This document shows, in pieces, positions 13,365-16,331 of a stretch of DNA of 16,331 nucleotides; positions within the stretch are counted from its first letter, which is position 1; each line of letters begins with the position of its first letter. The stretch is from an uncultured Bacilli bacterium (GTDB lineage Bacteria > Bacillota_I > Bacilli_A > RF39 > UBA660), in NCBI GenBank assembly GCA_910583685.1, contig CAJTXY010000027.1, positions 1 to 16,331 of the forward strand. The letters are read 5' to 3'. Below the pieces are notes generated by a model. The model was not told where the DNA came from. It saw only the letters and a list, made by a program, of their open reading frames with translations, and did not search any database. The translations under genes were made by a program, and so were the position numbers.

Positions 13365-15029
13365 GTGAAGAAGAAAAAACGAGAAAATAAAGTAATGAAT
13401 AAGACTAATTTTATACAAGGAGCCTTTATTGCTACTTTTGGAATTGTCTTTACTAAGATTTTGGGGATTTTATATGTGATTCCTTTTCATGCTATTATTG
13501 GAGAACAGGGCGGGGCTTTATATGGTTATGCTTATACCATTTATTTAGTATTTACGGCTCTATCTTCTGCAGGAATTCCCCTTGCTATTAGTAAACTGAT
13601 TAGTGAATATCAGACTTTAGGGTATTATAATGCAAAAAAGCGGGCATTTAAGATGGGAAAGCAAATTGCTCTTATTTTGGGACTTGTTTGTTTCTTAGTA
13701 CTTTTCTTTTTTGCTCCACAGCTTGCTTATGCTATTCTTGGGGAACTTACTGGTGGAAATACGATAGAACAGGTAACTTTTGTAATACGGGTGATTTCAA
13801 CTGCTATTTTGGTGGTTCCTATTCTTAGTATTTATCGTGGTTATTTGGAAGGACATAAATTTATTACTCCTACTGCTTTATCACAGATTTATGAACAAAT
13901 TGTTCGTGTTATATTTATTGTTGCAGGTAGTTTTATTGCTTTAAAGGTATTTCATTTATCTCTTACTACTGCGGTTGGTGTTGCTGTTTTTGGTGCAACG
14001 ATTGGAGCTTTTGCAGCCTATGTTTATTTACTTGAGAAGACACTTACGAATAAGAAGAAATTAAATGAAAAGGTTCTTTCAAAAAATGAGCCTAGAATTA
14101 GCGATAAGGAAATCTTTCAGAAGATTTGTTGGTATGCACTTCCTTTTATTATGATTGATATTTTTAAATCCTTATATAGTTTTGTTGATACTTTTACTTT
14201 GGTGAAGACATTGGGAGAGACTATTGGTTATAGTACTCAGGATGCTGAGACGGTAATGGGGATTATTTCTACTTGGGGATCAAAGTTTAATATGATTATT
14301 ATCTCTATTTCTACTGGTGTTATTATTAGCTTGATTCCTAATCTTACTTCTAGTCTTGTACTTGACGATAAGAAAGATATTCATAGAAAGATTAATCAAA
14401 CATTTCAAATTTTAATATTTTTGACAATTCCTATGACAGTTGGGCTTAGTTTTTTATCAGAACCTGTTTGGATGGTATTTTATGGCAGTAGTAAATATGG
14501 GCCATCTGTTCTTTCCTACTTTGTATTTGTAGCACTTATCACATCCCTTTTTACAACTTCTGTTACGATGGTACAAGTATTAAAGTATTATAAAGTTGTG
14601 TTTATTTCTCTTGCATCTGGTGTAGTGCTTAAAGCTTTGCTTAATGTGTCCTTGATTTATGGTTTCCATAAAATGGGACTTCCTGCTTACTATGGTTCTA
14701 TTACGGCGACGATGATTGGTTATGGTGTATCTTTTGTTATTTGCCTTTTTGCTTTACATAAGAAGTGTGGTGTTAATTATGAGGAGACTGTGAAACAACT
14801 CGTTCATGTATTATGTGGTACTGTTCTTATGATACTAGTGTTACTTGTTTTAAAACTTATAGTGCCAATTGTTGTTAGTAGTCGGTTCTTGAATATCTTT
14901 ATTATTATGATTTATGCGGCGGTTGGTATGACTGTTTACTTCCTTTTTGCTTGGAAGATTCATATGATTCAAGATATTTTTGGGGACCATTTATTAAAGA
15001 AGCTGAAACGTAAAAAGAAGGGAGCTTAA
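13365..15029 (+). CDS. murJ: Lipid II flippase MurJ, YtgP/SpoVB type (MOP superfamily)
   Basis: This 554-residue multi-pass membrane protein is predicted to move lipid II across the membrane for peptidoglycan synthesis. About fourteen hydrophobic helices can be traced. Segments ILYVIPFHAIIGEQGGALY (about residues 36-54), GIPLAISKLISEY and LSIYRGYLEGHKFITPTALS closely resemble my recollection of B. subtilis YtgP, which is a functional MurJ. SpoVB and teichoic/polysaccharide exporters share the fold, so the lipid II assignment is inferred from those blocks and from the FemAB neighbour. The start GTG at 13365 has GGAAGTGA (13353-13360) four bases ahead. An internal ATG at 13395 lacks a ribosome binding site. 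The basic N-terminus and C-terminus (KKLKRKKKGA) should be cytoplasmic. Five bases separate it from the femAB-like gene. Confidence 0.85.
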   Translation: MKKKKRENKVMNKTNFIQGAFIATFGIVFTKILGILYVIPFHAIIGEQGGALYGYAYTIYLVFTALSSAGIPLAISKLISEYQTLGYYNAKKRAFKMGKQIALILGLVCFLVLFFFAPQLAYAILGELTGGNTIEQVTFVIRVISTAILVVPILSIYRGYLEGHKFITPTALSQIYEQIVRVIFIVAGSFIALKVFHLSLTTAVGVAVFGATIGAFAAYVYLLEKTLTNKKKLNEKVLSKNEPRISDKEIFQKICWYALPFIMIDIFKSLYSFVDTFTLVKTLGETIGYSTQDAETVMGIISTWGSKFNMIIISISTGVIISLIPNLTSSLVLDDKKDIHRKINQTFQILIFLTIPMTVGLSFLSEPVWMVFYGSSKYGPSVLSYFVFVALITSLFTTSVTMVQVLKYYKVVFISLASGVVLKALLNVSLIYGFHKMGLPAYYGSITATMIGYGVSFVICLFALHKKCGVNYEETVKQLVHVLCGTVLMILVLLVLKLIVPIVVSSRFLNIFIIMIYAAVGMTVYFLFAWKIHMIQDIFGDHLLKKLKRKKKGA

Positions 15030-15034
15030 TTTTT

Positions 15035-16252
15035 ATGGAATTTCAAGTATTAGAGGAAAAAGAGTTTCGAGATTTTTTAGATTCTCATCCGCTAAAAACT
15101 TTTTTACAAACACCAGAGATTGCGGTTTTACGAAAAAAAAGTGGCTGGGATAGTTATTATGTTGGAGTGAAGCAGGATGGGAAAATTGTAGCAGCTACTA
15201 TGCTTGTTTCTCATCCTCGTCATTTTGGTGTTTATGAATTCTATGCTCCACGAGGCCTTCTTGTTGATTATGAAGATAGAGTAGTACTTGATTTCTTTGT
15301 CTTAGAACTTAAAAAGTTTATTAAGAGGAAAAAGGGTTATATGTTGAGAATTGATCCTTATTATATTACGAGAGAACGTGATATTAATGGTGACATTGTA
15401 GAAGATGGTGTTGATCATTCAAAGGGAATTTCTTATCTTCATTCTTTGGGGTTTCAAAGGAGCAAGACTAGTGAACAAATTTCTTGGAGTTTTTCTCTTG
15501 ATTTAGATAAAGAGTTGGATGAAATATTAAGGAATATGAGAAGCTTTACCAAACGAAGTATTAAGAAAGCAGAGCGTAATCATATTGTTTTAAGAGATGT
15601 AGAATATGGGGAGTTATCTTTGGTCAAGGAAATACTGGATGCTACTTGTAATCGTAAACACTTTGCAAATCGAAAACTAGAGTATTTTCAGGAAATGTAT
15701 CATTTGTTTGCAGAGAAAGGGAATGCACGTTTTGTTATTGCTGATATTCATTTGCAAGAACTTTTGGATGAATTAAGAGAGGCTTTTAAAAAGGAAAAAC
15801 AAGTGATTGAAAAAATGGAGAATGAAGGTAGTAAGGCGGCTAAAATTGCTGCTCATAGAAAATCTTTGTGTCAGATAGAAGAAAAGATGAGAGAAGCCTC
15901 TTCTTTAAAAGAGAAGTATGGAGAAGTTGTTCCTGCTTCTACAGGAATTTTCATTACTTATGGTGATGAAGTTCTCTACCTATTTGGGGGGAATCGGGAA
16001 GAGTTTATGCATTTTGGATGTCCTCATTTTGTACAATGGGAAATGATTCGTTATGCAAAAGAAAATAATTTTAGACGTTATAATTTTTATGGAATTAGTG
16101 GTAATTTTGATCCGAATGATGAGAGCTTTGGAATTTATGACTTTAAAAAAGGCTTTACTGGCTATGTGGAGGAATTAATTGGCGAATACGAACTTGCCAT
16201 TATACCTATTTATTATTATTTATTTAAAATTCTTCATATCATAAAAAAGTAA
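15035..16252 (+). CDS. FemAB/FemX-family peptidoglycan bridge aminoacyltransferase
   Basis: This 405-residue cytoplasmic enzyme is predicted to add an amino acid from aminoacyl-tRNA to the lysine (or equivalent) of the lipid II stem peptide, building the cross-bridge. The layout is that of Fem enzymes. A first GNAT-like domain (1-145) has LQTPEIAVLRKKSGWDSYYVG and FYAPRGLLVDY. A second follows (150-390) with MRSFTKRSIKKAERN. A charged helical coiled-coil arm (about 239-295) is inserted, and near the C-terminus FYGISGNFDP...FKKGFTG (351-375) is the strongest family block. The length is typical (~410). GGGAG inside the 3' end of murJ supplies the ribosome binding site, so the two genes form one operon. 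The product meets lipid II just before MurJ flips it. Which amino acid is added cannot be read from sequence. Confidence 0.9.
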   Translation: MEFQVLEEKEFRDFLDSHPLKTFLQTPEIAVLRKKSGWDSYYVGVKQDGKIVAATMLVSHPRHFGVYEFYAPRGLLVDYEDRVVLDFFVLELKKFIKRKKGYMLRIDPYYITRERDINGDIVEDGVDHSKGISYLHSLGFQRSKTSEQISWSFSLDLDKELDEILRNMRSFTKRSIKKAERNHIVLRDVEYGELSLVKEILDATCNRKHFANRKLEYFQEMYHLFAEKGNARFVIADIHLQELLDELREAFKKEKQVIEKMENEGSKAAKIAAHRKSLCQIEEKMREASSLKEKYGEVVPASTGIFITYGDEVLYLFGGNREEFMHFGCPHFVQWEMIRYAKENNFRRYNFYGISGNFDPNDESFGIYDFKKGFTGYVEELIGEYELAIIPIYYYLFKILHIIKK

Positions 16253-16284
16253 TTTAAGTTATTATTCTTAAATTACTTTTTTTC
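16244..16284. terminator. Strong, symmetric intrinsic terminator
   Basis: A perfect 15-base-pair stem (AAAAAGTAATTTAAG, 16244-16258, with its complement at 16267-16281) has an 8-base loop and a U-run. The A-run before and the U-run after it make it usable in both directions, which suggests a converging gene beyond the window. The stop codon TAA (16250-16252) lies in the stem. I see nothing in 16285-16331. Confidence 0.85.
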
Positions 16285-16331
16285 TTTATTGTAATTTCAA
16301 CCGCACCATTTTATTTATATTTTAATTCTAT

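Noticed and set aside
13351..13368. Five-codon leader peptide (ATGGAAGTGATTACGTGA) overlapping the murJ start
   Set aside because: It has no ribosome binding site of its own, and its GGAAGTGA is better explained as the site for the GTG at 13365.
1..16331. Mycoplasma-type code (TGA = Trp)
   Set aside because: All conserved tryptophans are TGG, and three genes end at TGA exactly where their families end.
1..16331. Defence system, CRISPR array, prophage or mobile element
   Set aside because: No spaced direct repeats, transposase, integrase, toxin-antitoxin pair or effector-plus-sensor arrangement is visible; the patatin and EEP enzymes lie in separate divergent operons with no nucleotide-signal synthase nearby.

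Overview
This 16.3 kb window is AT-rich bacterial chromosome from a Gram-positive (Bacillota, probably Bacilli-related, gut-type) lineage. The evidence is low GC, strong Shine-Dalgarno sites, a T-box leader in front of leuS, a MurJ of the YtgP type, a FemAB-family bridge enzyme and a Cse60-like sporulation protein. TGG is the tryptophan codon and TGA is used as a stop (1953-1955, 6609-6611, 10639-10641), so the standard code applies rather than the Mycoplasma code. I see no tRNA, rRNA, CRISPR array, insertion sequence, phage gene or integrase. No gene-free gap reaches 300 bases; the longest (10003-10287) is filled by a T-box leader.

Layout. (1) 1-1931 is the 3' part of a large, probably extracellular protein with three tandem cysteine-paired repeats inside a domain ending in an RPVVSL motif. 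A bidirectional terminator separates it from the next unit. (2) 4561-1953 on the minus strand is a tightly overlapping three-gene operon: patatin-like phospholipase, TIGR01212/YtqA-type radical SAM enzyme, and deoxyinosine (family 6) DNA glycosylase. (3) Back-to-back promoters at 4611-4656 fire this operon leftwards and, rightwards, a two-gene unit of a membrane-anchored VanY-type carboxypeptidase and an endonuclease/exonuclease/phosphatase-fold enzyme. (4) 6754-9174 is a stand-alone GH31 glycosidase with its own promoter and terminator. (5) 9262-10002 is an unrecognised 246-residue protein with its own promoter. (6) 10031-13047 is a leucine T-box unit: leader, a small three-helix membrane protein, then leuS overlapping it by 8 bases. 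(7) 13126-13299 is a small Cse60-like gene. (8) 13304-16284 is a peptidoglycan pair: MurJ/YtgP lipid II flippase followed by a FemAB-type aminoacyl transferase.

How they fit together. Most of the window is housekeeping. Cell-wall construction (MurJ, FemAB) and trimming (VanY) are well represented, and translation (LeuRS, and possibly wobble-uridine modification by the radical SAM enzyme) is the second theme. The points most worth a second look are the leucine-controlled membrane protein coupled to leuS, the degenerate KMSKS signature (KMGKR) in that LeuRS, the triplicated repeat inserted in the surface protein, the duplicated helical module in the VanY protein, and the near-uniform use of extended -10 (TGn) promoters.
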